Shown here: piece after piece, positions 36,029-49,684 of the stretch
Position numbering within the stretch: the stretch's first letter is position 1
Layout: each line of letters begins with the position of its first letter
Assembly: GCF_003286085.1 (NCBI RefSeq)
Contig: NW_020825288.1
Span: 12,524,001-12,588,000, forward strand
Source of the DNA: Drosophila persimilis
Lineage: Eukaryota; Arthropoda; Insecta; Diptera; Drosophilidae
Direction of reading: 5' to 3'
DNA length: 64,000 bases
Made by a program: the position numbers and the translations under genes
The notes under the pieces: model-generated
The model's database searches: none
Told to the model about the DNA's origin: nothing
The model's input: only the letters and a program-made list of their open reading frames with translations

Positions 36029-39000
36029 TTTGCTGTTTTTTGCTCTAGAATATTCCCTCTGAGTTTTTGACGGCTGGGGGGCTCGCGTTTTCCTCTCCGC
36101 ACCAAAGCAACCGTGTACATAAAACGAACTTAGCCCACTTAAGCCCCCTCTGTTTAAACAGTTCAACGACTTGAGGTAAATGGCGGAAAATATTACTGAT
36201 TGTAGATGCTTTTTGTAGATCCATGCCATCTTTCCTCTGAATTTAAAAAAATCCCCCGATATCTTTCAGCTCAACTACGCTGAAATTTTTCAATTTCCAT
36301 TATTTTCGGTGGAATATTAAAACACCCCTTTGGTCTACAATGGGTTAAGCGTTCTCCCTCAAGGATTGGACACCATATTGGTCGATTTTGATATTCGATT
36401 CGATAGATCAATTTAGATATGCTTATTTTAATTCATTAATTGTTTGAATTTTGTATTGTATTTTGCAAAATATCGTTGAAATACAACGATCGAGGAGAGC
36501 GACCTAAAAACTCTCAATTTGGCCCTCATAGAGTGCGCCAAAAAGCAATTGTTTGAAAGTGAATGAGCAACAGGACTTGAGAGAGCGAAAATTAAGAAAA
36601 CCTACGTATGGTTGTTCCTATAACCTTGTTCTCTGTTCGGAGACATTTGAAGACATTTATATTTTCCAATAACCAAAAACAGATGTGATGTGCACAAAGT
36701 AAGTGACAGATTTGTGAACACCGCTCATGGTATATTTGGAAAGGGCAACCAACCGACATTAGCGAATGAAAAACAATTAAAAGTGATAGTAAATTCCGAA
36801 CTATGCTAATTACTGCCACTGTTTCAGAGATTTATAGAATTAGCTAATTGCCAGATGGAATTGGAAGTACAAAACGACTTTGCATAAGAGCTGAAGGTCA
36901 ACCGATAAATGGTCTACGTGATTTCTGCACAGGATTGACAAATCCGACAAATTGCGAACAGACTGAGCAGAGACACGCTTTAATATTAGATCAGTGAGAG
37001 AAAAGCAGAGCGAGAAACAGGAGCGGAGCGTGTTCTGGGACTGTCGTAACTGGTTCCACCGGGGTCCCACCGCCCTAGGCTAGTTCTCCCCCTGCATGAT
37101 TTTGTTGATTTGTCACATTCATGGTTTCGTTTTCATTTATTGCCTGCGGCGGTGTCACAGCATAAATCTGAACTTGCAGGCGGCCAATTGCCGTTTCGTT
37201 GGAAATTCTGTTGTGGTCAACAAGGTTATCAACACGATTGGCTGGCGCGCGAACCGTTCCTGGGTTGCACTTCAAATGAAATTATGACAAACTTCTCCGC
37301 TCACTCCCACTCCCACTCCCTCCCGATCCAATCCCCTAACCAGCGGTATATTTTACGTAGTGCATGCACATTCAGTTTTTATTTGGCTGCGGCTGCTGCT
37401 GCTGCTGCTGTTGCCTGTGAATCATGCCATTGCTAATGATCCCGCCGCCACAGTTGCAGTTGTGGCTGCCCCATTGTTGTGAAACCGCCCGAGAATTGTA
37501 AAATTGTAGTTTCTTTTTCTTTATTTTCATATTACGAGTGTAGCGGCGGTGGCTGTGGCGGTGCTCTGCAACTTTTGACAATTGCAAATACAAATAAATA
37601 AATAAATATAACGCGCTGCGGACACTTTGGTCGCCACATCGCCAGTGTCAATGGAAATTAACACCGCCCTGCCCGACCTGGCTTTGGCTTCAACTTCAGC
37701 CTGGGCCTCGGCTTTGTCTTTGCTTTTTGGCCGCCTAGGCGTATACGTAATTTAGCATACAATGGCAGCGGCGGCAACATGCAATTGTGGAGCTGCTGTG
37801 CTGTCATGTCATGTCTATTTCTCTGCCAGGGCACGGATTTCTCGCAATGCCCATGCGACTCCTCCTCGCTGCTCCCCGTTACTGAACCTATCGTTCTAGC
37901 TGATGGGAGTCCCACCATATCCAAGTTTTGGGCGGGTGCTGTGCAGGAGAAAACAAAACTCTGCCATAAAGTTAACACATTTATTTACAAAAGAATTGTA
38001 TCTAGTCTCCAGCTCTTGCTCCTACTCCTCGTCGTCTCCTGCTTCCAGTTCTGTTCCTTCAGCTACTGACTACACAACATGACTCTAGATGGTTCTTCTT
38101 CGTCACTCATCACGCGTCCGCATCAAAAGTATCTAAACCTTGTGGTGTATGGATTACTGAAGTAGTTATATGTCGCATAGGAAGTGTCCGGTGTCTGGAA
38201 ACTGGTGCTAAAGAAGGTTGGATCCGCCACTGCTGCTGCTGCTGCTGCTGCCACTATCGCCGCCGCTGTTGTCATGGAACAGAAGCACAAACAAAAGCAT
38301 TTTAATTGGGCTTTTTTCTCGTTTCTCGATTAATAATACGAATATTGGACCAGTGCATTTGTGGGGTGGAGGGATTAGTGGTGGTTGTGGTTGTGATTGC
38401 TGCTCTAGCTGGTGCCAAGTGGGTAAATTCCAAGTGTGGGCGTTGCCCATTGACGCGAAGCGGGCCTGAAGGTTAAGCTTCAAGCACACACCACACTGTC
38501 AATCACAGAGTCGACGTCACAGTCATTGGGCTGTCTTTTGATTGTCCAGTGCGTCGGTGGGTCCGACAACGCCCTGCCGCCGCCACATTGATTAGAATGT
38601 CGGACACATTGCCCCAATGTGATTGTGGTGGGTGGCGGTGGCGGTGGCGGTGCGGCTGCGGCTGGCAATTGCCCAACTCAAACTATTCCAATTGCCGTTC
38701 GAATTCATGGCTGGAATAGAGCCTGAGCTCGAGCGGAGCAGAGTACCGTCGTTCGACCATTAATCTACGCCAGTCTTGGGCAATTGTTACGCTTCGGCTT
38801 CAGTTATAGATTGCCATTTGCCCGTTGCCACTGCCGCTGGGGTCTCCTAGCCGCAGGCAGTCCCAGTCCTCATCAGGAAGCCCAGCCGCGTATCCAACTG
38901 CGTAACCAACCATTTGTGTTGAGGGAGAGAGAACTTTTGCTATGCAAAATTAATTACACAATGGCCATTTGTTGGCCTGTTAGGCCTGCTCCAGCTCCAG

Positions 39001-40600
39001 GTCCAGGTCCTTGTCGTGGTCCAAGTCCGAGTACGCTCTCAGGCTCCCCAGCAATCGTGCATAAATTGTCAAATTGTAAAAATTATCTCAACTTAGCGTC
39101 GTTTGTTCGATCGTTTTTTTTCACCCGGTCTCAGCCTCAGTCTCAGTCCTGTTGTTTTTTTTTTTTTGTGAGTCGTTTGCAGTTTTCATTGTGAAATGTC
39201 TTTCCATTCATTTGTACAATGGGTCCAAGTCCTCCTCCAGTACGAGTACGAGCACACAGTAAACACAGAAAAAGTTGCTCCATTTCTGTTTCTGTGCCTG
39301 CCTCAATATCGATATGCAAAAAAGAGCATAGCATAGCAAGACTGCACGTAGAAAAAAGATCGAAAATAAACTGCTAAAATATTTTGCATGCGGTAAAAGC
39401 AAAGCAAAAGTCGCATTAGTCGCGCATATCATTGACTCTGTCTGGTCCCAGGCCCGTGGCTCTCTGTCTGTGCCCCTCTGTGTCTGTCACCCAGATGCAA
39501 GTGTGTGCTGTGCTGCTCATTGGCTCATTGGCTCTGTGGCTCTGTGGCCAGACCACAGCCAGACTCCGCTTAAACTCCGCTTAGACTCCGCCGAGACTCT
39601 GGCACGGGGGCACAAGAGTGCCATTTGTGGTCTGACTGTTGATTGTTGTGCCAGCACCTGCTTCTGCCTTGTCCGCTTGTCAGAGCCTGTCTGGCTCTGG
39701 ATCGTTAGAGAAACTGTTTAAAAGCATTCTCTTCTCAGGCCGGAGATATTACACTTGGGCTAGCCCCTTTGCACTGTCTTAATTCAGAGATGGTTTGCGC
39801 AGGAGTAGTACTGTACTGCCTAGGGGTATCCTGTCTGCTGTAGCGGTAGGAAGTGATTTCCTCTGTACTGATTTCCTTTAGATTTGTGTTACGCTTAGCT
39901 CCAGCCCTGGGCAGCGGAACGAACTGCGATCTCTGAAGATTTATTACAACGAACCGTTTTGTTTAACATATTTGTTGGACCATTTCCACCTACATGTGGT
40001 TGTGGCTCCACTCATGTGTGAAGAGCATCCCCAAGTCGACCCGGTCACAGTCGATGGTTTCCCTGCTTCCGTCCGTCCGTCCGCCTCCCGTCTCCCGTCT
40101 CCCACACACGACTCCTTCAATTTGTGCTGCCGCCGCACTTCAAAGCCAGATCGGAGCGGAGCTGTTAATTAGGCGCTAGTTTTATGTGCGCTTAAAATAA
40201 TTGCTATAAAAGTGATCATAGATAAACATACAGAAACGAACAAACAGCTCAAAAAATGGTGCATTGACAAACAGAAAATGCAAAAATTAAAATAGAAAAA
40301 AAGACAAAAAAAAAGAGTTCGAAAATGCAAAGAATTTGTTGGCAAACACAAAATACTTTTGCCATGGATACGATACGATTTGTTTTCTTGTAATAGTAAT
40401 TTTCTTTTTATTAATAATTTAGATTTCGCTTTTCGGTTACAAATAAAATAAAATAAAATTATACAAAATTATAATACAATTCCAATTTGAAATATAAATT
40501 AAAAAATGAAGCCGAATTCACAAATCAAATAAAAAAAGGATAAAAACGAAACAATAAAAATATGGAGATAACTTTTAGTTTTTCAAGCTAATTAAACTAG
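36029..40600. other. Gene-poor intergenic region
   Basis: About 4.6 kb with no supported gene. It contains the CHORD upstream region, GCTGCT/CAG-type runs (37388-37410, 38228-38250), poly-pyrimidine patches and many low-complexity frames without splice context. TTTATT at 40407-40412 could be a minus-strand poly(A) signal for the secreted-protein gene, which would make its 3' UTR about 0.8 kb. Confidence 0.45.
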
Positions 40601-40608
40601 CTAATGTT

Positions 40609-40665
40609 AGGGGGGTTGTGGGGTTGGAGGGGGGTGTGGAGGGGGGTGTGGAGGGGGGTGTGGGA
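40609..40665 (+). repeat. G-rich 12-mer tandem repeat GGGGGGTGTGGA
   Basis: GGGGGTTGTGGGGTTGGA-type sequence followed by three near-exact copies of GGGGGGTGTGGA. The plus strand has more than four G-runs of three or more with 2-6 nt loops, so it could form a G-quadruplex. Confidence 0.75.
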
Positions 40666-41172
40666 ATAGGAGAGTGAGCTGGAGAATGGATGGGTAATTA
40701 ATTTGGATTTGTGGGTGGCTAAGCGGCTGGTCTTTGTTTGGTTGGTTTGTTTTTGTTTGTAATTAGCTAAAAAAAAGGAACGCATTTCCGTTTCCGGTGC
40801 TGTTGGTGCTGTTGCTCGTTCTGGTGCGCATACTCATGTGCATGTGCAAGTGCATGTGCATGTGCATGTGTGTGCATGTGCGTTGAAGGCCTGCGTGTGC
40901 GTGTGTGTGCTTGTGTAGGAGTTGGATGGGTGGATAAAGCTTTTGCATTACGATTTGTGTGAAGATTTGTGTTTGTTACGTTTAACCAGAGACTTTTCCT
41001 GCGAATAAGACATTTGTTTGATAGTTGGCAAATTAGGTACTCGACAATTATTCAACAAACTAAATTATAACAAAGGAGTAACATAGTAAACTACGATTAT
41101 AAGAAAACACTGCTCTGCTCTACTGCTGCTACACTATTGCACTAATAAAGCTTTTCTTTTATCTTCTGTGTA

Positions 41173-41198
41173 GGTGTGTGTGTGTGTGTGTGTGTGTG
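41173..41198. repeat. (GT)n microsatellite
   Basis: Thirteen GT dinucleotides just downstream of the secreted-protein stop codon, probably in its 3' UTR. Confidence 0.85.
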
Positions 41199-41251
41199 AT
41201 TGTGGAATGAGATGGATCTATCTGTATCTATGCAGGTTTCCCTGTGTGTGC

Positions 41252-44200
41252 TCAGACAGTGCGCTTAAAGATATTCGCATTACTTTGCTGGGGCGGCACA
41301 AAGCCATAGCCGGAGGCACCCACAACCACGCCGCTGGACTCGTCCACTGCATCTGGCGGGGATGGGGGGAACACAACGGGGCCTGCAATGAGGTTGGTTT
41401 AAAGTGAATGGAATGGAAAAATATTGCAAAAGAAAATGAAAACATTGATTAGATAAAGAAAAATCCTGGTCCGCATCGAGCGTACCTCTGTTCTGTCGCG
41501 GATCCCGCACTTGTTGTGTGGCAGATGAAGGCTGGGCGAGGGACAGGGGATCAAATCCAAAGCGGGCACGACTCGGGAACTGTCCCAAAAAGTACTGCTG
41601 GCCCGTGACGTACGCCAGGCACAGGCAGAGGGCGGCGATGGTGACTAACTGCAAGTGGAAGTGGACAATGCACTTGATTAATATTAATATTATTAATATA
41701 CTGGAAATGTAAACGAGTGTATGCCTATAGATATGAGAAAATCATTTGCACTGGTTGCACACACGTTGGCCAAAGCAATTAAGCCGTGGAAATGTATGCC
41801 AATGCCATAATCCAACAATTAAATATCAAACGAAAGACGCAGTGGCCTGGCCATAGTAGAATGCCACCATGCCGTTGGCTTGGCTCTCGGACTGCCACCG
41901 GTCAAGTGCAGTCGCCTTGGGCACGAGCCAGTAGTTTCAGTTTCGGTTTCGGTTTCAGTTCTGGTCCCTGGCCAAAAGCCCCTCGTGCAATTAGCCACGT
42001 CAATTGCTGTAATGCCCCAAAACGAATGTATGACAAATATTGCACTTCAAAGTGTCCCAAATGGGAAAATGGTCTGGTCACAGTTTGAAACGGATATGAA
42101 CCTATTTTCATATTTGTAAATAGCTCCCACGATTGCTCCTTTTATAGGTGCGATCTATTTACATTCCGGACTCTCTCTCCTTTTTTATTGCTCGTTGGAA
42201 CAAATAACCACTTTAGTGGCTCGGATATTTATAGACCGTTTCGACTTCATGCATATCACATTGATCATACGCGAAGCTGCCACCATTGCGGCGAAGTGTG
42301 ATAAATTTGCTAAATAGCAATTGTGCTCGTTCTCCTACTGACCCCATTCCACGGCCGGCAACCAGGGATGCAGTTGGCGTGGGAGTTGGAAGGGAGCGGG
42401 CCGGGGGCCGGGGGCCGGGGCAGCGCACATGCTGTGCAAATTGCTTGCGGACGGGTTCATAAATCCCCTTGGAGCTGTCCGAGAGGCGCTTTGCATTTGT
42501 GTCGAATGTCTTAGTTAAGGCCGTCACGCAATTGGCAGACTGACTTTAATCATAGGGCAGATTTGACTTAATAGAACGGGTTTTTGGCCAACCAATCGAT
42601 CGGACAATTGCGCCAACTCTGGCTGTTGCACATACGAGTACTTATGGTATGGTATGGCATGGTGTGGTGTGGTGTGGTATGGTAAATACCCAGCCTTCTT
42701 ATGGCTAATGCTCTGACAGTGCAACTGTTGCAAAAGGTTTGTGCTTCATTAATTGTTTAATGGGCCGCGCCTGCGCAACATTCGACTGCCTGCAGCCACC
42801 ACTTCAGGGAGGGCCCCTGTCTGACCAACTGGAAGAAGGATACAAATAAACGTAAAACCCTATGGGGCCAAGCACTGCAGCCATAATGCTAATTGCTATT
42901 AAGTAAAATATGCAAAAAAACCAACAGTCTTTAAACAAAATAATCAAAAAAGTATGCAAACAAGGCGGCCCGGGCTGGCCGCTAACTTGCCAACAAGACC
43001 AGCCGGAGACCCAGAGACTTTTAGTGACTCGGTAACTTGTGAAAATACTTTTAATTAATTCGTGTTTGTTGTGGCTGCCACAGAGCCGCACTGAGTCTGA
43101 GACTGAGACGCAAATTCGAAGTCTATTGCCACATCAAAGAGTGGAAACAGTGGAGCAGGAATGGGTTTCCAGTTTAAAGAGTTCTCAAAAGAGGCAAAGC
43201 AAACAGGTCGTTAAGGGAACTACTATTCTAAAACAGAGATCATCCCTCACACACTGTACAGTCTAATGGGAATTTCGTGCAGTGTAAATCTTCCCGTCTT
43301 GTGATACTGTCCATCTGGTTCTCCTCTTTGGCCACTGTCAAGTCAACGCTCAGCGAACGTACTCCAGTTTGCCTCCAACTGTGGCATGTAAACACATGTA
43401 AGCCGTCACAATGTCTGAGCTGCTCGTTTGCATCTGGAATTCCGTGCATACTTAGATCTCGATTTGAAAGTAATTGGTTAGGCTAATTCGGTAATTTTTT
43501 AATTGAAGTGCATAATTTGCTGGTGGGATTGGGACCAGAACAATGCTTGCGGTGACTCCCTAGCAGCACCTCCGATCCCGCAGCCACCGTCGCCACCACA
43601 ACAAGAAATTAGCTGAACAAATGACCTTAGATATGATTTCGTAACTGGGAGACTGCTCGGACGGTTGGTGGCGCTAGCTGGAGACACCTTATACACCAGA
43701 CACCGAACACCAAACAACACAACACAGATGTCGAGGCACTACCTCCAACTCTGGCTGCTGTTGGCCAACGACGGCTCATGCGAAAACCCACCCACCCACA
43801 AACAATGATTAAGTGCAGCAACATGTGAGCATAAAGTTAATAAAAAGTAAAAAAATCACTAACACTACAACTAAAACTGCTGAGCACTAGTGCCATGGCT
43901 GGGGGAGGGTACAGTACGACAGGCCAACATTGTCTCGTTAGCATGAAAATGTAGATAGCCTTTGCATTTGTGGGTATAATAGCATTGTCATGCTGTTGAT
44001 AACTGCCTGGGAGGAATGGAACGGGCTGATATTTATGGCAATTGAAATTGATTCAAGTTTGGTACGTGTGTATGTATGCATGACTACCCCTAATGGTACA
44101 GGATTGTCGATTGCCGTCAAAGGGATATCGGACTTTCAGCAAGGGCATTCGGTAATCAGGATGGATGCAATTAGCTTTCCCGTTCCTATTTTCAATTTGA

Positions 44201-45893
44201 TTTTTCATTTGTGCTGTGGCACTTATTGGCGTTTAGACTTTGATTGGCTGCAAATGTGCGGTAAAAAATAAATTAAAAACCAACCAAGCAACAGGTAATC
44301 GAGTGTGTGGAGGGGAGTGAACTGGACTGAACTGCACCACCACTGCACGGACTTTGAATGAGGTTGATTTGATCCAGAAGCCTTTGCCAAGTGCTCCGCT
44401 CCGGTTGGAATGAGTCAGAGGGAAACCCGGACTGGATCTGATGGATATCCAGGTGGCAGGCAGGCAGCTGCTAATTAATCTTGCTTAGGTTTAAACGATT
44501 TGTCATTTACCGGATCGGGCATAATTAATTTTGCGTGAAAACTACGTGGCTGGAAAAGTGAATGTGACTTTCGGGGGAGACAGACAATTGAAATCTCGCC
44601 AAACAAAAGTTATTATTGTTATTGTTATCTTTTGTTAATGATAGCAACGCCCAGTAGTTTTCATTTTTATGTTTTTTTGGGGTTTCGGGCTTGGGGATCG
44701 CGCTCCCGGAGTTCAATGCTCGATTGAGCAACAATTTGACTGACTTTCAACACGGAAGCTGGGCTTCCAAGTCGGCGAGACTGGAGACTGGAGACAGGAG
44801 AGAGACTCTCGACTTTAGTCGAGACTGGACGCCTTTTAGCAAGTTGGCAAACGCAAATATCGCTGGAACTGCCGCTGGATGCTCGAAGCTGGATCAGGGT
44901 AAAGTGTTGAATGAGGTACGTGCAACAGCAACAGCAACAGCAACAGCAACAACTTCGGGGGACTGCCGCTTCAAATTACTTTGAATTGTGTTTAATAGGT
45001 GGGAAACGAAACGAAAACGAAGTCAGGCCGCGATCTAACGACTGTGGCCAGCTGCCGCTGCCCCACTGATTGCTTGCCGCGGCAGTCGCCGTCCGAGAGT
45101 TGCTGTTGCTGTTGCTCAATCTATTGTCAATTGTAATTGAATTATTAAACATCAATTTGGCTAGGAAGTGCAAATTGCGAGTGCGCGCTCGTGCAGCGTG
45201 AGAATCAGCCGGTGACCGGTGACGACAATGACGTTGATCTGGCCATTGATTTTCCTTTTTCCTGCCCGCAGAATGAGTTCAAGTTCAAACTGGTTTCCAG
45301 CCAACCAGCCAGCCAGCCAGCCGTCGAGCCGTCGAGCCGAGCAAATTTGTAGCATTTAAAGTCTGACAAAATGCCAAACACAGCGCAAAACGCACATGCC
45401 TTATAAATATGGTAATGGAGCAGCAGCACAGCACTCGTACGTACCGTACCCCCTATCGATCTGCAGCGATAAATCTAACAGAAATATTTTTCGCAACTAG
45501 CGCATGAGCCTCCGCTCATGTGGGCAGTGGGCAGTGGATTTTGGAGCTCTGAATCTGAAGCTGGACATGTGTATGCCATGCACTTGCCATGCCATGAGCA
45601 TTGACTGACTGACAAACTGAGTGACCGACTACAGCCTGGACAGCATCGGCATCGGCATCAGCCATAGATCCAACTTCGAATCCAACTCAAACTCAAGCCC
45701 AAACTCCTGGCCCGCTCTCAGCTGCGGTTGCGACAGCTGCTGCGCAAACGCAAAACTCCAACGCTAATCGCCGTCAAGGCGGCCTAAGCGACACAAAATT
45801 GAAATAGAAATTGTTGTGCTGTGCGCCAGCGCCGTCTATCACGATGGGACGATATCAAATGACATGGCATGGAGTCCTGTTTAACAGTCCAAC

Positions 45894-45931
<38 letters not shown>

Positions 45932-48023
45932 ACGGCTTATGAATGTTCAGCGGGTGTTCAGTCGGTGTTGTCTCGTTCCAACCTATGGGAGCGCTGACCC
46001 AAATGAATCCTCTGGGAATGTAGGAGATTTACTATTCGAAGGATCCAACTATAGCCTGCTACCGTGCAACTTCTCCTCGCTGTACCATATTTCACTCAAA
46101 GCTGTTTCAGCTCCACAACGGTGTTTCAGATGCTTTGACCTGGCCAAGAGCATGCAACCACCAACCACTGACTAACCGCCACCATCATTATGCATGGACA
46201 TGTCGGAGCCTCCAGTACGTATACCTGGGGCCATTGGGCAATCGGCACTTTCCGGCGCGACATCTTCATTAGAGAGAAGCCAAGCGAAACGCAAGGCGAA
46301 ACCAAAGCAAATACAAAATAAAATTGTACGAGTACGACTATGTATGGCAATTAATTTGAATTTCAACACGCAAAGCGTGTAAAAGGCAGAGTAACATTGG
46401 ACTACAGACGACGGACGAGCGAAAGAGCAAGCGTCGGACTGGCCAAAAGTTGACGGCGACAACGATTAACCAAGCGATCTAGAGGGAATGGGAATCGGAA
46501 TGGGAATGGTTGAGAGCAATTAATAAATCTTTTACGTGTGCATGGGCCAAAATCCTAATCGAGAGCGACGTTGATTGCGGTTTCCCAGGGTGCCCACCAC
46601 AGCCACCACTGGGCCGCCACTGGGCCTCCGATGAAACGATGCCGACTGCAGAGACGGTCACAGACCCCTTCTCCAGCTGCAGACACCCCCCTCTGGGCTG
46701 CAATTCTCCCCATCATCGGGAGTTACATAAGCTTTTTTCTAGTGCATTGCACGCTTGCATTTTTATAATTTTTAAGTGTGCTTTTCATTTGATTTCCACG
46801 CACAGCACAGCACAGCACAGCACAGCATCGGTTCGTTCATTCATTCATGATTGGAGGCTAACGCGGCTGGGAGCCGACTCCACTCGGAAGGGGGGCACGG
46901 CACGGCACGCAATTCGACACAAGAAGCTGGTCGGTCGGTCAGTGCGGGCCTGGCTTAGGCATGGTCATGGCTTTGGCATTCCTTGGCTCTTGGACTCTTG
47001 GCCAGTGGCGTTTTCTTGGCGCGTGTGTATCGCACTTTTCAATTCAGTTACAAAACGCATGCCCGGCGCACGTTTTTGGCTTGTTTTTCATGCTGCTGGC
47101 TGCTGGCTGCTGGCTGCTGCCTGATCTGTCTGCTGGCCGTCTCGGGTCTCGCGCTCTCAACATTGCGTGGCCTTCAACATGAACTTGAACATTTTTTGCG
47201 TGCGTTTTCCCATGTAATTGCAGGCCCCTACCCCCGATTGAAGGCCACTTTCGGGCGGAAACTCCTAAAACTTCTAATTAAATCTAGTTAAATTGGTGTA
47301 ATTTGTGCCTTATGCAAGACAAATTGAATTATATTTTGATTGGGGATCAGAAAATGGTGGGAAAATACTTGAACCAATGATATGGCTGGGGAAGGTCAGG
47401 GACTTCCATTAACGCATGGCGCATTCCAATCGGCCATATTGAACGAATTATGCATGGAAATCTTTTGTAATAGTGCAACCCACTAATATACATAATTTGC
47501 CCCGACTAATGGGCGTTCCAAATATTCATCACTTGGATGGTCTTGTCACATCAGAGTCGCAACGGCCAAAAGTAATGCAAGGCCAGGCCTTGCCATAAAG
47601 GAACCGAGCGTCTGGCCTAAAGTGGTATCTACTTAGGCATTGGATATAGACATATCGCGGCGGTGACTTTTGCCTTCATGGCCTGCTGACACACACGACT
47701 TTTGTGGGCCATAAATTAGAGTGCCAGGGCCCCCAATAAAAATTCTTGGAGAACAAAACAAAGCCTCGCAGATAGAGCCAGCCGCCGCAACAGTCATTTG
47801 ACAACTGTCGAAGCCAACTAGCGGACTTCATTTGCGGTTCAAATGTGGCCCGAACGTGTTAACAATTATATTGCATTAGCGGCCAATGGAAATGTGGTGA
47901 CAATTGCCGCGAAAACCACGAGAAAACACCAATGAAAACAAAAGACTTAGGCAACAAACTTGCAAACTGCAGTCCACAAAAAGTACGAGTTGAACACTAG
48001 TAAAATATACTTACAAACTTCAT
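41252..48023 (-). CDS. Small secreted protein of 100 residues, three exons
   Basis: CDS (minus) join 48023-48015, 41648-41486, 41382-41252; 303 nt, 100 residues. Exon 1 codes only Met-Lys-Phe before a strong donor (TTT|GTAAGT). After a 6.4 kb intron, exon 2 follows a CTTGCAG acceptor and completes a textbook signal peptide, MKFLVTIAALCLCLAYVTG, with cleavage likely before QQYFLGQ. The mature part (about 80 residues) has no cysteines and is rich in Pro, Gln, Ser and Val: FPSRARFGFDPL, QPSSATQQVRDPRQNRGP, a Val/Gly segment, and a C-terminal FKRTV with a dibasic KR. The family is not recognised. It could be a peptide precursor or a structural secreted protein; neither is shown. The fit of the signal peptide across the junction is the main support. 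Confidence 0.75.
45894..45932. repeat. (GGCT)n tetranucleotide array
   Basis: Nine to ten perfect GGCT units in the intron of the secreted-protein gene. Confidence 0.9.
46801..46827. repeat. (CACAG)n pentanucleotide array
   Basis: Five perfect CACAG units, intronic. Confidence 0.85.
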
Positions 48024-48624
48024 ATTGATGGTTGATTGAGCTTCTGCTGCTGCTGCTGCTGGGCGTTTGTGTGAAGCTGCAATTAGTTAACAAATATTTG
48101 AAATATTATGTTTATTTATGGGGAGTTTTAAACACTTTTGCACTTCTTTCATTTGCATGACACGAAAACGTTTTGGCTTTGAATTTCATTAACCAAAATT
48201 GATGATTACTTTTTTGTTTTTTGTTTTTTTTTGTGGTGTGATATTTCAGTTGCAGTTTCGCAAAAACAAATGCAGCAATGCGTTAAGTTAATATATTTTT
48301 GAGGTATTTGTTGTTTGTTTTTGGTTTTTGGTTTTTTTCGAACAGGCACGACGACGAGCGCGCGAAGTCAAAGGAAAAACTGAATTCAAATGCTGTGAGC
48401 CGCCCGCCACTGCCTGTAAGCCAGCCTGCTTACTGCCGGACTCTTGGCGGAATCTTGGCTTGTTGGCTTTGCGGCTTCGTGGCTTGGTGGCGGCGGACCG
48501 GACTGACTTACACGAAAGATTTGTGTGCGACGGAGCTCTCGGGCCTCTAACTGCTGTACGTCGTACGTCGGTCGGGTTGTGCAGTAAAACGTTTAATGAA
48601 TTCCAACAGATATGCTCAGTTGAT

Positions 48625-48632
48625 TTTATATA
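48625..48632 (-). promoter_or_regulatory. Candidate TATA box of the secreted-protein gene
   Basis: Minus-strand TATATAAA about 35 bp upstream of an Inr-like TTCATTA (A at 48597). That spacing is slightly longer than ideal. It would give a 5' UTR of about 570 nt before the ATG at 48023. Confidence 0.3.
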
Positions 48633-49506
48633 AAGCATGATCCCCACAGCCGCCTGCCTGCTTTGTTTCGTGCGTTAGTTTTGAGTGGATCGCCGCCGCC
48701 GCCGCCGTCGCCGTCTCTGTCGCCGCTTTTTGAGTGAGTTTTTCTCCCGTCGAGTGCTTTTGGCTTTGGTGGTGCTGCTGTTGTTGGCCTACGTGCACTG
48801 TTTGCCTTTGCCTCTGGCCACGTGATGATTGTTCTTTTCGAGTAGTGCGGCCAATGGGGGGAATCGGCTGCAGTGCCAATTCAACTTTCTAGCAAATTAA
48901 TATTCATCTGGTTTATTGGTTCCGGTAACCAGTTTTGGGGTCTCCAAACGAGTCAATCAGCCGCTGCTGCTGCTAATGCTGTTGATGCTGCAGTGGTTTA
49001 TGCAAATCCCCACTATCCTATCCTATCCAGTGTCTAGCATATGTAATTGGAAAGCTGGCACCACCTTGACTTGATTGCAGGTGAAAATAAAATAACAAAC
49101 AGCTTGGCGGCACAGGCGAACGTTGCTTTGGCAATTTCTTCCGGCTCTGCTTGACTTGACCGTGAAATGTTTTTGCTTGCCAACATTGTTTTTAGTATTG
49201 TCTTTAGTAAGGCCCTCTGGCGGGGGACTGACTGTTTGCTTTATTTAAATGACAGATAAAGCTGTGCCCGCTTCAATGATTAAGAATAGATATATGCATA
49301 ATCGTGTCATATACGGCTTCTGTCATAATCATAATCATAACGCGCCAACTGTCTGCCGGAAGCGGATCAGAAGATAGCAATAGCAGCAATAGCAATCACA
49401 TTCCGTAGAACCTAAGCGGCTTCTTTTTTATTAGAGCTTAAGTGTCGCATCGTTTAACGATTGACATTTATTGCATGTTTCTATATCCCCTCTACTGAGC
49501 ATGCTT

Positions 49507-49540
49507 TGGGTTGGGTTGGGTTGGGTTGGATTGGGTTGGA
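49507..49540 (+). repeat. (GGGTT)n-type array
   Basis: Six to seven GGGTT/GGATT units. It resembles a telomeric-type G-rich repeat but is internal; Drosophila telomeres are retrotransposon arrays, so this is just a simple repeat. Confidence 0.8.
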
Positions 49541-49684
49541 TTGTGTGTGGCGGGGCCCTTAGACAAAAAGTAAATGTGAAATTCATGAGGAATGCTTGTC
49601 ATGTTTGATTAGCTTTAATTTAATACGATTTGCACACTTGTTTGCTGCTATGCGAGAAATGTGCTCGGGTTAAACATACGAGCA

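Larger units (their letters stand above)
41649..48014 (-). other. 6.4 kb first intron of the secreted-protein gene
   Basis: Noncoding. It contains GC-rich low-complexity (GGGCCGG repeats at 42397-42422), GTATGG/GGTGTG runs (42643-42680), CAACAG runs (44930-44953), a (GGCT)n array and a (CACAG)n array. No nested gene is supported. The size suggests it houses enhancers, but no specific element was identified. Confidence 0.45.

Noticed and set aside
37388-38250. CTG/GCT runs as possible coding poly-Ala or poly-Gln exons
   Set aside because: Frames around them are short and no splice sites or homologous flanks are visible.
46510-47124. 204-codon plus-strand frame in the 6.4 kb intron
   Set aside because: It spans the CACAG array and repetitive CTGGCTGCTGG sequence, with no conserved motif; most likely random in GC-rich DNA.
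49507-49540. GGGTT repeat as an interstitial telomere
   Set aside because: Drosophila lacks short telomeric repeats; this is a simple-sequence array.
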